A stretch of DNA of 64,000 nt from Carallia brachiata (Eukaryota > Streptophyta > Magnoliopsida > Malpighiales > Rhizophoraceae), in assembly GCA_021464245.1 (NCBI GenBank), contig JADCRB010000067.1, positions 4,502,974 through 4,566,973 on the forward strand, written 5' to 3'. Shown here piece after piece: positions 25,359 to 37,557 of this stretch; the first letter of the stretch is position 1; each line of letters opens with the position of its first letter. The notes under the pieces were generated by a model that saw only the letters and a list, made by a program, of their open reading frames with translations, did not search any database and was not told the origin of the DNA. Both the position numbers and the translations under genes were made by a program.

Positions 25359-28019
25359 ATAGGGCAGTAGCAGCAGCTAACAGAGCAGCCAATGCAGCTA
25401 GGGTAGCAGCAGTAAAGGCTGTACAGAAACAAATGCATCATAATAACAACATTGACCACATTCCAATCCCAGTTGTGTGAGGATACAATGGCAGATCAAT
25501 ATCATGTAAACTACAAGAGATGGAGGCTGTAGGACGATGAGTTATGACATTCTAGTTACTACGGTTATCTCCTCTTCAGCCCATTTCTTTGAGAGGTGGT
25601 AACGCAGATAGTTGCTTGGAACTTATGCTAGAACCATAGGGAATAAGATGCTGTTGAGTAGATTGATTACTCTGTTTGATTTGATATTGCTTATACCCTT
25701 TTCAATCATGCCAACAAAAAGGAAGAGCGAATAATTGGATGTTTGGGGTGGGGGGAGTGGCTATTTACGTTGTTCGGTAATATTTTTGTTCCCTTACTTG
25801 GTGGTTTTTGTAAAATGCGATATAGGTAATGTAATATAAGTACTGGTGCCAAGGCGAAACCTCAGCCCAGCAGCTGTTAAGTATGGACTCATTGTTTCCT
25901 CAATGAGAGAGAAATGATGTTAACATTTTTTTATGAATGTAGACAATTGTTGTCTTTGTAGATCCTGGTTCGCTATTTTATCTCCCTTTTTTAATCTTGT
26001 TTTGTTCAATTTAGCGAAAGGGATTTTAAAAGGAGTGGAGGTCACAAAATAGTTGGATCTTCTTAGTTGCCTTTGCTTTGTTCTTACCGACCTCGTTTAC
26101 CCATTTTTGGCATTTTTGTTTGCGTTATGGTGCATAGTCTTTGGAAATTTTATTCGTGTTTCTAAGATAAAATAGGCACCAATTGTGGTTTATATCACGT
26201 AGACACATTGTTTTATAGTGGTTTATATCACGTAGAATAGTATTTGGTATCACCTAAATTTTGTATCAAAATTTATTTTTATAATTCCGTTATGTGGTAC
26301 TAAATGCTGTTGATTTGATACCAAATGTTATCTATGTGGGATAATCGCAGGCTATCCACCCAGCATTTATTTTTTCACAAAAATGTTATATTTAACTATT
26401 ACATCAAATTGCATTGATTGTTAGTTGCACATTTATTCGCTGAATAATTACTGATGTTCATTTATATGGATTTATTCTGTATCAAGACTAGAGCTGTTCA
26501 AAAATTGACCAATCTGACTCAATCTAACTAATTTAATCTGCAAGAATCTATACCCGCCAAAACTGCAAAAGTGTGAATTTGTTGCAATTTTAAAATTTGC
26601 TAAAGGCAAATTGAAAGCGACTGGAGCGTTCAATCCAACATAATCTAACATAATCTGCCTATATACATATATAAATGTTTCTTTGAAATTATTGTTATGA
26701 CTAATTATTTATATTATTCAGATTATTGTGATTAATAATGTGAATATATTATTTTATTAAAATATTATAAATTTGATTGAAGAAAATTATTTTTTTTTTG
26801 TTATATGCAATCCGTTAAAATCGATCCAACCTGCTAATGATGGATTGGATGTGAATGTGGATGAAAAATCATCCAACCCGCTAATGGCACATTGGATGTA
26901 GATATACTCTAAATCTATCCAATTTGACCTGCGAATACCGCTAATCAAGACAATTGACATTCATTCCCTTTATTTGTTTTTGTCCAAACTTGTGCGGCCG
27001 TCGTAAGTTCGCGATGCCTTCTTTCCAATCAAGTGAGAAATTGGGAATTGCCGCTAAATTTATTTTAAAATTATGGTTCCTACTAATCTTGGGCTACCCT
27101 TTAAATTGTTGCCATCGATGAACAGATCTCAATACAGAATACAGTTTGTCGTTTAAGGGGATTGCATCCTTGGATTTGACTCTCTTCAAACACATGTGGA
27201 GAGACTGCAGAAATACACCAGAACATCCAAAGTACACCCACATCCCACCTAAACAGGACATTGTCAAGCCGGCATCATTACATATTGCAAATGTGCAACA
27301 ATGAACAAACCAAAGCATTTGGGACAATCCCTTGCTTCATTCAAGCAGCAACCCAAAAACTCTGACTGGAATTCACAATAAGAATGTGACCCTGCTCTTT
27401 GGCGAGGTTGACAATGACTGATGGGACAGCTCTCTTAAGCGATAAATTCATGCATGAAATGACAGGATTGGATTTTCGAAATCATTTCATGTTCTCCTCG
27501 TTGAAGTGAAAGCGTTTTACTTGTTCAATTTTAATCTTAGATTGCGAGGAATGTTTGACATAGACTACTAGAGAACGTATGTGTCCTGATTACCGCACTG
27601 TGAAGTTTTATGACGTATTGAATTATATTGTCATTGTATTACTAAAAAAGCAATATATAATGAACTCAGCCATAAAATTTCTCTGTTTTTTTCTTTGTAG
27701 TCTTGGAAAGAGAAGTCAAAGCCCTGTACGAGAGAGGAGAGAGGAAAGGTGAAGAGAGATAGGAATTTAAATTCTCGCTATTATAAGAGATATGTCTCGT
27801 TTTTACTCAATTTTCATTAGACCCTCTAAAATTTCTCTTCTAAGAGCACCACCAATGGTATATTACCAACCGTCACGCACTGTCAATTTATCAAATAACG
27901 GAACAAAATTGTAAACATTACTTGATAGGAGTCGAGAGAATGTCACGCACTGTCAGTTTATCAGATAAGGTAAAAAAATGTTAAACATTACTCGATAGAA
28001 TACTAGAGAAAGGGCGAAA

Positions 28020-28290
28020 TGGTTTTTTTTTTAATCTTTGTATAATTTTTTTAAAAAATAATTAGATTTTTTAATTAAAATTAAAATACCACATCATCAT
28101 TATTTAATGACTTAGCAGTTGGTAGGAGACAAATTGATTGATGTGGCACTTCGTTAGTTATTACGCTAGCATACTTAATAGATAAAGTGATAGTTGTGTA
28201 GAATTACTATGACAAAAGTAACGTAATGAGCCGGTTTTTACACAAAAAAATGTGAGAGATAAAAATCAATAAACCGATAAAAATTTTGGA
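28020..28290. repeat. Dispersed repeat family, copy 1
   Basis: It shares an ordered set of blocks with 30275-30530 in the same orientation: AATTAAAATACCACATCATC, GATGTGGCA, GTTA-TTACGCTAGCATACTT and TAAAAATCAATAAAC, each matched by a close variant. It has no coding capacity and is probably a diverged non-autonomous element. Confidence 0.5.
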
Positions 28291-29189
28291 TACAATCGAC
28301 CCTTATACCAACTAAATTAGCTGTCATTTTATTTTAAAAATGGTTAAAGTTGAATCAATTTAAATAATTCAATTTAACCAATTAAAATTTGGTTCAACTA
28401 AACTTATATTAATTTGAAAATCTATAATTTTTAAATCAAAACACTCAAATAATTCAAACTTAAAATGACTCAAAATTTAATTTATCTAAAATTTAAATAA
28501 CTCACATTTAAAAACTTCGTAACACCAAAACTTAATATATCATAAATATGATTTATTTAAAATTCGATAAACTCAAAATCTAACAAACTCTTTTTTTTTT
28601 TTTTGAGATTTTCTAAACCTATACTAACTGGTTGCGGGAGGAGACCAAAATCTAACAAATTTAAAGAATCTACATTCCTAAATTTCCAATTATCTAAAAT
28701 TTAAAACAACTCAACTCAATTTATTTTGTTTTTATTTTTTTTTATCTATTAAAACTAATAGTCTAACAGTAAAAAAAAAATGAGACAATGAGTACCAATT
28801 CTGGAGTTCAAATTTTAAAACTGTGCTATATCCAATGATTGGTAAGGGAATATGAAATGCTGTAATCTAATACAGGGGAAAACTAATGTGACTACGAAAA
28901 AATAATAATAATAATAATGTGACTACGGAAAAGGTCAAAAAAACAAAAAAAAGATCAACTTGACCGTGTTTTGTTTTGGGCTTGGCTCCGTCCAATCTCA
29001 TCATTGACAGTATTGTGGACTTGTCGACCTATTCGGTATGGAACACTTAATTATGAATTGTGAGAATATTTTGGGCATTGGGTTTCTAATGGGACCTTAT
29101 TGAAGGAAGCCCAAATTGATACTTATCGATTAAATTAGCTGGTTCTATCTTTGGCCAGGCCTTGTCGACTAAACGTGTGAGTTGCAATG

Positions 29190-29828
29190 AATTAAAAACT
29201 GGATCGGACCGGTCGGTTCAACTGAAAAAATCGAGAACCGGTCCTAGGTCCGGTCCGGTTCAAGTTTAAAAATGAAATTCGGACCGAACCAAAAACAACC
29301 GGTCAAAAACCGAAAAAATCAGTCAAAAATCAGGAAAACCGGAAAAAAATCGGACCGGTTGAACCGGTTCAATTTAAATCAAAAAATTTTAAATTATAAT
29401 TTGACCCAAAACTTTATCTAAATTATAATTAAGACTCTAATTTTAACTAAAAATTTTAATTTAGTCCTCAATTGATTAAAATTTTCAATTTACTCTTTAA
29501 AATTTAAAAATTAATATTTAATCACTATTTATAAATATTATTTTTTCAATTAATTTTTATAAATTATATTTTGTTAAATATACTAATTATAATATCCTTA
29601 ATGTATGTAAATATTAATATAATTCTTAAAATATAATTTATTTTAAATATTTATTATCATTCTTATATAATATAATATTTTATATAATTATATAAGCTAT
29701 ATAAAAATTTAATTTTTATATATTTAATATTAAATACCGATTTAACCGCAGTTTTACCGGTTGAACCGATTGAACCTTAAACCTTTCAACTTTTCAGTTT
29801 AATGACCAGTTCAGTTCTGAGAACCTTA
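29190..29828. repeat. Dispersed repeat (ACCGGTTCAACCGGT family), copy 2, inverted
   Basis: This is the inverted partner of 13139-13650. The GC-richer left flank (29195-29365) is dense in CCGGT and CGGACC motifs and is followed by the same AT-rich body. Confidence 0.65.
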
Positions 29829-30274
29829 TTAAATTGTTACTCAGTTTTCTTTTGTCCACCACCCCTTTGGTGGTCGGAATGATTTTGACTTTATCCCGCG
29901 AAAGAGACTACGTGTTCAAAGTCAAGTGGTGGATTAAATGTATGGTTGGTACGATATTAGATTGTGAGTTTGTTTCTTGTGACTTGACATCTCTCTTGTT
30001 ACCTATCGCATTCTTTTCTAGCAGGACAATAAAGTGTCGCCTTGCCTTTTCATTTGAAAAATATGTTTTTTTTTTTTTTTTGCTTACCAATGTTAATTAT
30101 AGTCCAGTGATTAAAGAATTTATTCGTATTATATAGGTTATAAATTTGAATTTTTTTCTAAATGCTTGATATTTACATTTAGTCTTGCATAATTTTGAAA
30201 GTGGCTGATGAGGAAGAGGGAGGGGAGGGAGAGGAGAGAAATGGAGGATGGAGGAGAGAGAGAGAAATTATGTT

Positions 30275-30530
30275 TTTTAGTTTTTTTTTTATAAATAACT
30301 AAAATTTTTTATTAGAATTAAAATGTCACATCATCAATTTAAGATGACATGATAACAAATTGGACACAATTTTGTTGATGTGGTAGTCTGTTAATTGTCA
30401 CATTAGCTTACTTGACAAAAAAATTGACGATAGGATGAAAATAGTGTGATGGAGATAATGTTTTGAACTAATTTTTACAAAAAAAAAAAAAAAAACGTGT
30501 TTAGTAAAAATCAACAAACTACAGAAAGTC
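30275..30530. repeat. Dispersed repeat family, copy 2
   Basis: Same-orientation relative of 28020-28290, with matching blocks AATTAAAATGTCACATCATC, GATGTGGTA and TAAAAATCAACAAAC. Confidence 0.5.
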
Positions 30531-33344
30531 TTATGGAAAATTTACCTTTAAACTTTTTTTTTTTTCGAAAGCGCTCTTGATGAATTTTATCACTAAATCA
30601 ACGTATAATTTTACATTTTGGTAGTCCTTACAGTCATTGACCAAACCGCTGCTTGGACAGTCTTAGTGATTAGTAGCTCCCCACACGAAAAGTTACAGGT
30701 TCAAAATTGCGTTAAATCAAATCAGCAGTGGGACTAAATTTTTTTGCTCATTATTAAGCAATCTAGTAGTATTTGTTGAGTCACAATCTTTACTATTTTA
30801 TAAATTCAACGTAAATATTTCGATTTATTTGACAGCAGTCAACTGGCACTATTTTTCTCTATGTGCAGTGGCATAGTCTTGACAATGAAATTTATCTGCC
30901 AACCACACCACATTGTCCTTGGACATTAATGTTTTGCATGCCTCATAATTCAGCCGTTCTATTATTTGCTGCCGTTGACTGTTGTCCAGATGTTATTGCC
31001 TGTGCAGCGTCAATATTTCTTTTTTTTTTAATCTATAAAAAATTTTATTAAATATTTAAAGAAAAAAAAATAAAATTTAATAAAATTTAAATCTTTATTT
31101 ATTAATTAAAAAATAATTCTCTCAATCAATTGAATAAATACTCAACCTCTATACAACAACGTAAATATTAATAACAAAGTCAACCGCCCCTTTCTTGCCG
31201 TGGGCTTGGAGGCCTTGTCACGTACGATTTCGAACCCCTCCAATGAACAAAAAGAGCCCCATTGTAGTGACAGATACGGGTCTAAATGATGTGATTCTTT
31301 ATTTTTTTTTTTTATAAATAAAAACAACTGTACTATAGAATACAATTGATGAGGTTTTTTTTTCCCAAAATAATTGCCGAAAAATTCTTCGATACAATAA
31401 TTTAAATTATGAATTCACTATGTAGAACTTATCTTGTCAAATAATAATGAAAATGACTCAATTCTAGAAATTTCACAAATTATCAAATCTTTCATGTGTA
31501 GAGTCTTCTCAAAAATCAATGCTTTTGTATCAAGAATTTTTTTAATGCCACTACCTAACTCATATTCAAAATAGTACAAATAGAAATATAACGACGCATA
31601 ACAGTTTATTTATTTATTTTTTTAACTAAAAAAGTGAATTAAGATAAATATTTTTAAAGACAACTTTTCCTGAATTTGCCATATATTTTTTTTTTCTCGA
31701 TTACATTGACAGATTTATTTATTTATTTATTTTAATGATACATGACTGTTACATTAGGCCATAAATTATGTGATTGAATATATCTTTTATAAGAGAAGTT
31801 TTTTTTAGGAATATTTCATTAAATTATAAATTATATAATAGAAATAACTCACTATATTTTTTGTAAGAGATTTTTTTTATGAACGCTCACAAAAAAAAAA
31901 AAAAATTGGACCGATTAGTTCTCTAGTCGCTCGGTTAAAGAGAAAGGGACAACACTGGCAACAATTAAATAAATTAGTTTTAGCTTTGGTTTATCTATAG
32001 CACTATGTTACTAGTACTACAAAAAACAAAAAAGCAAAAAAAAAGGATGCAGAGAGATAATAAAACGAGATCAACATCCCGTTTTAAATCTTTTTATTTT
32101 AAATCTTTTTAACATCGTTGTTTGTTGTATTGTCCACGTATACTTGTCCAAAGTATGGTCCCTACGTAGGAATAATAATAATAAGTATCTTTAAAATTGT
32201 ATTACGAAACATCTTGAATGTTAAGTGTATGACTTATATTTGTTTTTAATTTAATAATATTAAACAAATTAATTGACACATTTTATAATAATAACAGTCA
32301 TGATATTTTATTATACAAAATTCGTAATATATATCTTTACTTATGTAGGAAATATATTCACTTTAGCAATCAAAATATAAATACCTAACGGGTAAATAGA
32401 TGGAAATTGTTAATGTTGCGATTAGAAATAGGGTACACATAGCATGTCTATAAGAGACGAGATAAATCGAAAAAAATTGTAGAAAAATAAGTAGTACAAA
32501 TTTCAAACTTTGGTAAACGGACAGCGATTTGAACAAAAATAGTGTAAAGATCATTGTCAATAATAAACTGAAAGAAGAAATGATAGAAGCAAAATGAGTT
32601 GAGGATATATGATTAGTGTATATGCTTTGCAGGAGATTTGATAGAGCTGAAAGTTGTTTGATTATGAGAACACGAATGAGTTCTAGTAGAGGAAAAGATT
32701 TTCAAATGAGGAGAATTTGAATTAACATCTAAGAAGCAAAGTGGATAAAGTTAAACATTTTTATCAATTATTTTGTCTAAAAGCACCAATATTCTATTTT
32801 TTTAACATAAAAAAATATTATAAAATATTAATTATTCCTGTAAATTCAGATTGAGATCACATGTTACTATTCTCTTATAAAAAAAAAGATATAATATTTT
32901 TATTAATAATAGTTTAAATAGACCTCTTCCTATATTCGATCTTATTATATCAAATATGGGAGGCCTATCACTTTTGTAACGACGGTCCAAGTAAGCAGCC
33001 CTTATATTCAGCCGCCACACGCTTCAAATCGAAAACTTACTAACGCATACCTCTTGATCACATTTATTTTGGAAAGGAGTGACACTTCAGTAATAACTCA
33101 AAACGAAAATGAAAAAAGACACGTAAATTAACGACCAGGCTCCCAATTCAAGTTATTCAAATAAACTTTTTTTTTTCATTAAAACTGGTAATTCAATAAT
33201 AATAATATTAATAATAATAAATTAAAAAAAGAGAGAGTAAGGTCCAGTAACTCCTTAGATTAGAGACTCCAGTCATCTCAGCCAAGTACCCACCTCAAAC
33301 ATACCCACCCCAAATACCAATTTTTTTGAGGCAAAAAAATTGAT

Positions 33345-33530
33345 TGACATACTTTTTTATCATATGTTTTGATCATATTGTAATAACGTTCATAATTTTT
33401 GTAATAATAATTATATTTTTTATAATAAAAATTAATAATTTAAATTTATTATAAAAAATATATATATTATTATAAAAAATTAATATATTATTATAATGTA
33501 ATTGAATTGTATGATAAAAAATGAATGTCA
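33345..33530. mobile_element. Fold-back MITE-like element upstream of the kinase gene
   Basis: The ends are inverted. The left end reads TGACATACTTTTTTATCAT and the right end, in reverse complement, reads TGACATTCATTTTTTATCAT. The AT-rich interior is itself partly self-complementary (AATATATATATTATTATAAAA region). It is about 186 bp with no coding capacity, and lies about 750 bp upstream of the kinase start codon. Confidence 0.65.
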
Positions 33531-34095
33531 CCTAAAAGTGTCCTTATTTTTTGGTCGATTAACTATGAGCACCACGGCATATTAAATTCAAACTTGGAAG
33601 TCAGATGGTCTTGCGTGAACGTGAACGATTCTCGGTTTCAAGTAATTTTTTTTGGCACCCGAAAAGAGGAAACGTTCTAACCAGCCCCTCTGCCAAACCT
33701 GGTGGAGGAAAGCCAGCAGAAGAGCAGGTGACTGACTCCTTTATTGCGTAAGAAGAGAAAGGAAATCCATCATCAATGCAAATCTCTCCAATGTCTCAAT
33801 AAACAACTTAGTGGGGGTAATTCGTTTGGTGCCTTTGTCTCTGTATCTATCTAGTTCTCTTATTCGTCTCTTTGTTCTTGTTTTTTTTGTCTGTCAGTGT
33901 TGAAAGCATCTGTCTTTTTTACGCCTCCATGCCGGTTTTACATTAGACATCTGTTGTCTCATCTGGGTTTGCTTTGTTTAGTTGTTTTCTCGAATTTTCA
34001 ATCCTGTTTTCATTGTTCCTCTTGTTGTTCTCATCTGGGTTTTTTTTAGGTGTACCTGCAAATCAACGGGTTTGCTAAAATTGAGGTTTTAAAAA

Positions 34096-37000
34096 ATGAA
34101 GTGTCTTCCTTACTTCAAGGACAAATCAAGAAGTAAATCAGCACCACAGTGGAAAGAGCAAATAAAGACAGATTCTTTAGGAACTGAAAGGGTGACCAAG
34201 TCTTCGTGCTCACAAACTTCACCCCGGAGCATACCTGAGTTATATAAAGAGAAGGCTCACAATCTGCGAGTGTTCGCTTACTCAGAGCTTGCGCAGGCAA
34301 CCAATGATTTCAACATATTGCTGAAGATTGGGGAAGGTGGATTTGGGTGTGTCTATAAAGGTTCAATTAAGCCTGTGGATGGCGAGGGTGATCCTACTGT
34401 GGTTGCAGTTAAGAAGCTCAACAGGGATGGCCTACAGGTACGGGCTCTAATCGTGCACGAGTTAAAGTAAATTTTTTTGCTGGGCTTTTATGATTTCTTT
34501 TTCCTATAATTTTCTGTATATATAATCATCTACTTTGGCACAATTCTTAAGTGCTCCTCTGGAATACTCTTCATTTTTTAATTAGATGGCATGTGGTTTT
34601 ATTTGATACTGTATTTCTCTCGTCTGTTTTATATTTGACACTTGCATAGTTTAGACATTGCCAGTTACATTGAAAATAGTCGGTCTTCCCTGACTCATTA
34701 TCTTATGTCTTCTAATTTGAAAAATCAGTTTTGATATCTTATTGAAGGCAAGTTTTGGTGTAAGGGTAAAGATTACTCCATTATTGCTTAATGGCCATGT
34801 GTTCGATCTGCGGAAACAACCTCTTTTCAAAAAAAAAGAAAGGCTGTGTGCATCCATCACACAAGTGTGGGAGTCTTGTGCATTGGGGCACCCTTAGTGT
34901 CAATACTGATTAAAGTGTGCAAGTTGTATATTAAATGCCTCGATATAGTGATGGTTGGAAGTTGTGTTGGTATAACAATTATTTTAAGTAGCATGCCCAT
35001 TGTGAGTTGCTCTCACGAGATTTTTAAATTTGTTTTGAATGGAGACTGGTTTGTTTGGTTGTTTTTGTTTTTTCAATGGTAGCTAATGAAAGGTCAGCCT
35101 TGTGTAACCGTAAAGTTATTCCATTATAACTTAGAGGTTACTAGTTTAAGTGACATGAACAATCTCTTTGTGTAAACAAGAGTAAGATTGTGGACATTTG
35201 CACCTCCCAACCCCACAGTGTCAAAGTCTCGTCTACTGGGATGCCCTTATTAGCTAAGCTTTTGCATCTTATGACTGAGTTCATCATCCAAAATTCACCT
35301 GAGCAAGCTGGTAAGGAAAAAATGCTGAAAATATTTGATTCAAGCTCTTGCTGGGCTTTCTGCTGTTGGCTGTCGCCAAACCTTCTTGTGGATTTTTTTA
35401 TTATGGCTCAAATAATAATGTTACTGTCATAATGTGATGAACTGGTGTCACAGAATCTTACAGCTTCCATGGTTTAACATAATAATGTTTTTCATCTTTT
35501 TATTGTTTTATCTTTCTGTCTCTCTTTGATCTTTCGCTTTCCTTTTGGGTTTTGGGTGTGTTTTTCGGTTGGGGGTGTAGGGGTTTGGGATCGGTTTTAT
35601 TGGAGTCTTTCAATTTGGGGATGAAAGGAGAAGGCTTTGCTGCCAAATATTTTCACACTACACTTCTCTGTTTCTTATACAGGGTCATAAACAATGGGTG
35701 GCCGAAGTTCAGTTCCTTGGTGTTGTGGAGCATCCAAATCTTGTTAAACTCATTGGATACTGTGCTTTGGATGGAAAGAGAGGGATCCAACGATTACTTG
35801 TGTATGAATTTATGCCAAATAAAAGCTTAGAAGATCATCTTTTTAATAAGGCATACCCGGCACTTCCTTGGAAGACTAGATTACAAATACTGCTTGGAGC
35901 AGCCCAAGGATTGGCTTATCTACATGATGGACTGGAAGTTCAGGTTCTCTTCTAAAACATAGCCAACGATGTATTGATGCTGCTTGTTTAGGTTCTAACT
36001 GGACATTGCAAGCAATGTGTGCATACTGCCTGTCTGGATCCTAACACAATAAGTTTGAGAGAGAGTGAGAGAGCATGGAATTTTTAGTTAGATTGAAATT
36101 TTTTCAGCCACACTGAGATGTGATTGGCTAAACCTGTCACATGCTCATTCTCTATTGTGGTCAAACTCCATTTTAAAGGCAAAATTATGGTAGACCCAAT
36201 GTTGCCCAAAGCAAGCAGTTTCTCTTTTGACCTGAAATTAGGCCATTTGTGCCATAAGAGCAAGCTTTTGGTTGATATAACATGCTGCAGGGAGGTAGGG
36301 GGTTGAAATTTTCCAACAGGACTTTGGAGTGAGGGGAGGAGGGAGGGAGGGAGGTTTTAAATGTGTCCCGTGCTCATTCTTTGGCGGGATCAAATCTCCT
36401 TTTAAAATCAAAATTGTTGTTTTCTTAATATTGCTCCAACTAGCAAAACATAGCAAACAGTTTCTTTTGGTTTGAAATTAGGTTATTTGTGCCATAAACA
36501 CAAGCTTTTAGTTGATATAAGCCATATACATACTGCAGAAATGTCACCTCTGGTATCATTGATGAAATCAAAGCTGTTGCAATATTAACTCTTACTTAAT
36601 TTAACCTTTTCCAGTCCCTGCTGCTTAATTAATCCGCTTTTCCTTTGTGATCTATTTGCATGTTTATAGGGATCTAAGTGCTAAGTTTGTGCTTTTGTTT
36701 TTATCCTAGTGCAGATCATATACCGGGATTTTAAGTCTTCCAATGTGTTACTGGATGAGAATTTTAGGCCAAAGCTTTCAGACTTCGGTCTTGCGAGGGA
36801 GGGGCCAATGGCTGGACATACACATGTTTCCACAGCTGTAAGTATAATATGCTTGTTAAGCGAGCACATGGTTTTCCTTTATCTTAGAACTAATTCCTCG
36901 CTGAACAGAGAACTCATTGGTTACATTGGTTTAATCTGCAAAGATAGTGGAAGACTATGATCTTGTTGCTATTCTCATGGCCACGTGCTTTCTCATGATC

Positions 37001-37557
37001 AGGTGGTGGGCACATACGGATATGCTGCTCCAGATTACATTAAGACTGGGCATCTCACGACTAAAAGTGATGTGTGGAGCTTTGGTGTGGTACTGTATGA
37101 GATTCTTACAGGAAGACGGTCACTGGAAAGAAACCTTCCAACAGCGGAGCAGGAGCTACTGGAATGGGTAAAGCAGTTCCCGCCTGATAGTAGAAAATTT
37201 GGTTTGATGATGGATCCACGACTTGAAAACCAGTATTCTATCAGCGTAGCTCGAAGTATTGCCAAATTAGCAAATAGGTGTTTGTTAAAGAGTCCGAAGG
37301 ATCGACCAAAGATGAGCGAGGTGGTAGAGACGTTAAAGCAGTTAATGCAAGATCAGGATTCTAATGAAGTCCCATCTTTAAAGGACTGCTTTCAACCCTG
37401 TGAGAACGATCAGGTCGACTCAAATAAGAAGACAAATCTGCTGGAACCCTCTGAATCCCGGGCAAGGCGGATGGCTAACCTTGTAAAACTGGGTGAACAG
37501 GTGGAAGGAACAAGTAAAAGAAGATTTATGATCATGCAGCGGGCCAAAGTGCCATAA
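34096..37557 (+). CDS. PBL19: Receptor-like cytoplasmic kinase, PBL19-like (RLCK VII)
   Basis: This is a cytoplasmic Ser/Thr kinase of the PBS1-like family, which relays signals from immune receptor complexes. Coding exons are 34096-34437, 35683-35943, 36715-36837 and 37003-37557, all phase 0, giving 426 residues. Visible are the short N-terminus [10 protein letters not shown] (Cys3 and basic residues, no Gly2 myristoylation site), the family linker around [15 protein letters not shown], the Gly loop GEGGFGCV (79-86), the ATP-binding Lys (VAVK, 106), the catalytic YRDFKSSN with Arg205-Asp206 (an RD kinase), DFG at 224-226, and the activation segment ending in APD instead of the usual APE (Asp253). 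The acceptor at 34040-34050 (TTTTTTAG|GTG), before the ATG, suggests a 5' UTR intron. No frameshift or stop is seen. Its neighbours (CKB, FLZ) match the PBL19 surroundings in Arabidopsis. Confidence 0.92.
34755..34900 (+). mobile_element. Au-type SINE relic (kinase intron 1)
   Basis: It has the typical order of an Au SINE: a tRNA-like head (TGTAAGGGTAAAG...TGTTCGATC B-box near 34800), then AAACAACCTCTTTTC, then GGCTGTGTGCAT, then GTGCATTGGGGCACCCTTA at the 3' end. It is diverged and non-functional, in sense orientation within intron 1. Confidence 0.6.
35100..35250 (+). mobile_element. Second Au-type SINE relic (kinase intron 1)
   Basis: The same block order as the previous copy is visible: TGTGTAACCGTAAAG, CATGAACAATCTCTTTGTG, GTAAGATTGTGGACATT, CCCAACCCCACAGTG, and the 3' end CTGGGATGCCCTTA. 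It lies about 200 bp from the first copy in the same orientation and is diverged from it, so two separate insertions are more likely than a local duplication. Confidence 0.6.
36088..36545. repeat. Local tandem duplication inside kinase intron 2
   Basis: Two imperfect ~230-bp copies lie side by side. Shared landmarks are TGAAATTTT, TGCTCATTCT, GCAAACAGTTTCTTTTG-like, GAAATTAGG and TTTGTGCCATAA, ending in CAAGCTTTTAGTTGATATA-like sequence and CTGCAG. The second copy has acquired a purine-rich GGGAGGAGGGAGGGAGGGAGG run at 36334-36354. The duplication does not touch the exon borders. Confidence 0.7.

Larger units (their letters stand above)
25481..33344. other. Intergenic region rich in dispersed repeats
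   Basis: The first ~450 bases are the probable MORN-gene 3' UTR. No supported gene follows for almost 8 kb. Recognisable contents are a degraded repeat with CATCCAACCCGCTAATGG-type subrepeats (26490-26945), an unidentified coding-like scrap on the minus strand (27094-27500), two related ~260-bp repeats (28020-28290 and 30275-30530), the inverted copy of the CCGGTTCAACCGG repeat (29190-29828), an (AAT)n run near 28902-28917, and many A/T homopolymers. Confidence 0.5.

Noticed and set aside
30600..30800. Possible SINE (AGTGATTAGTAGCTC...GGTTCAAAATTGC)
   Set aside because: The boxes are too far from consensus, and no tail or second copy was found.
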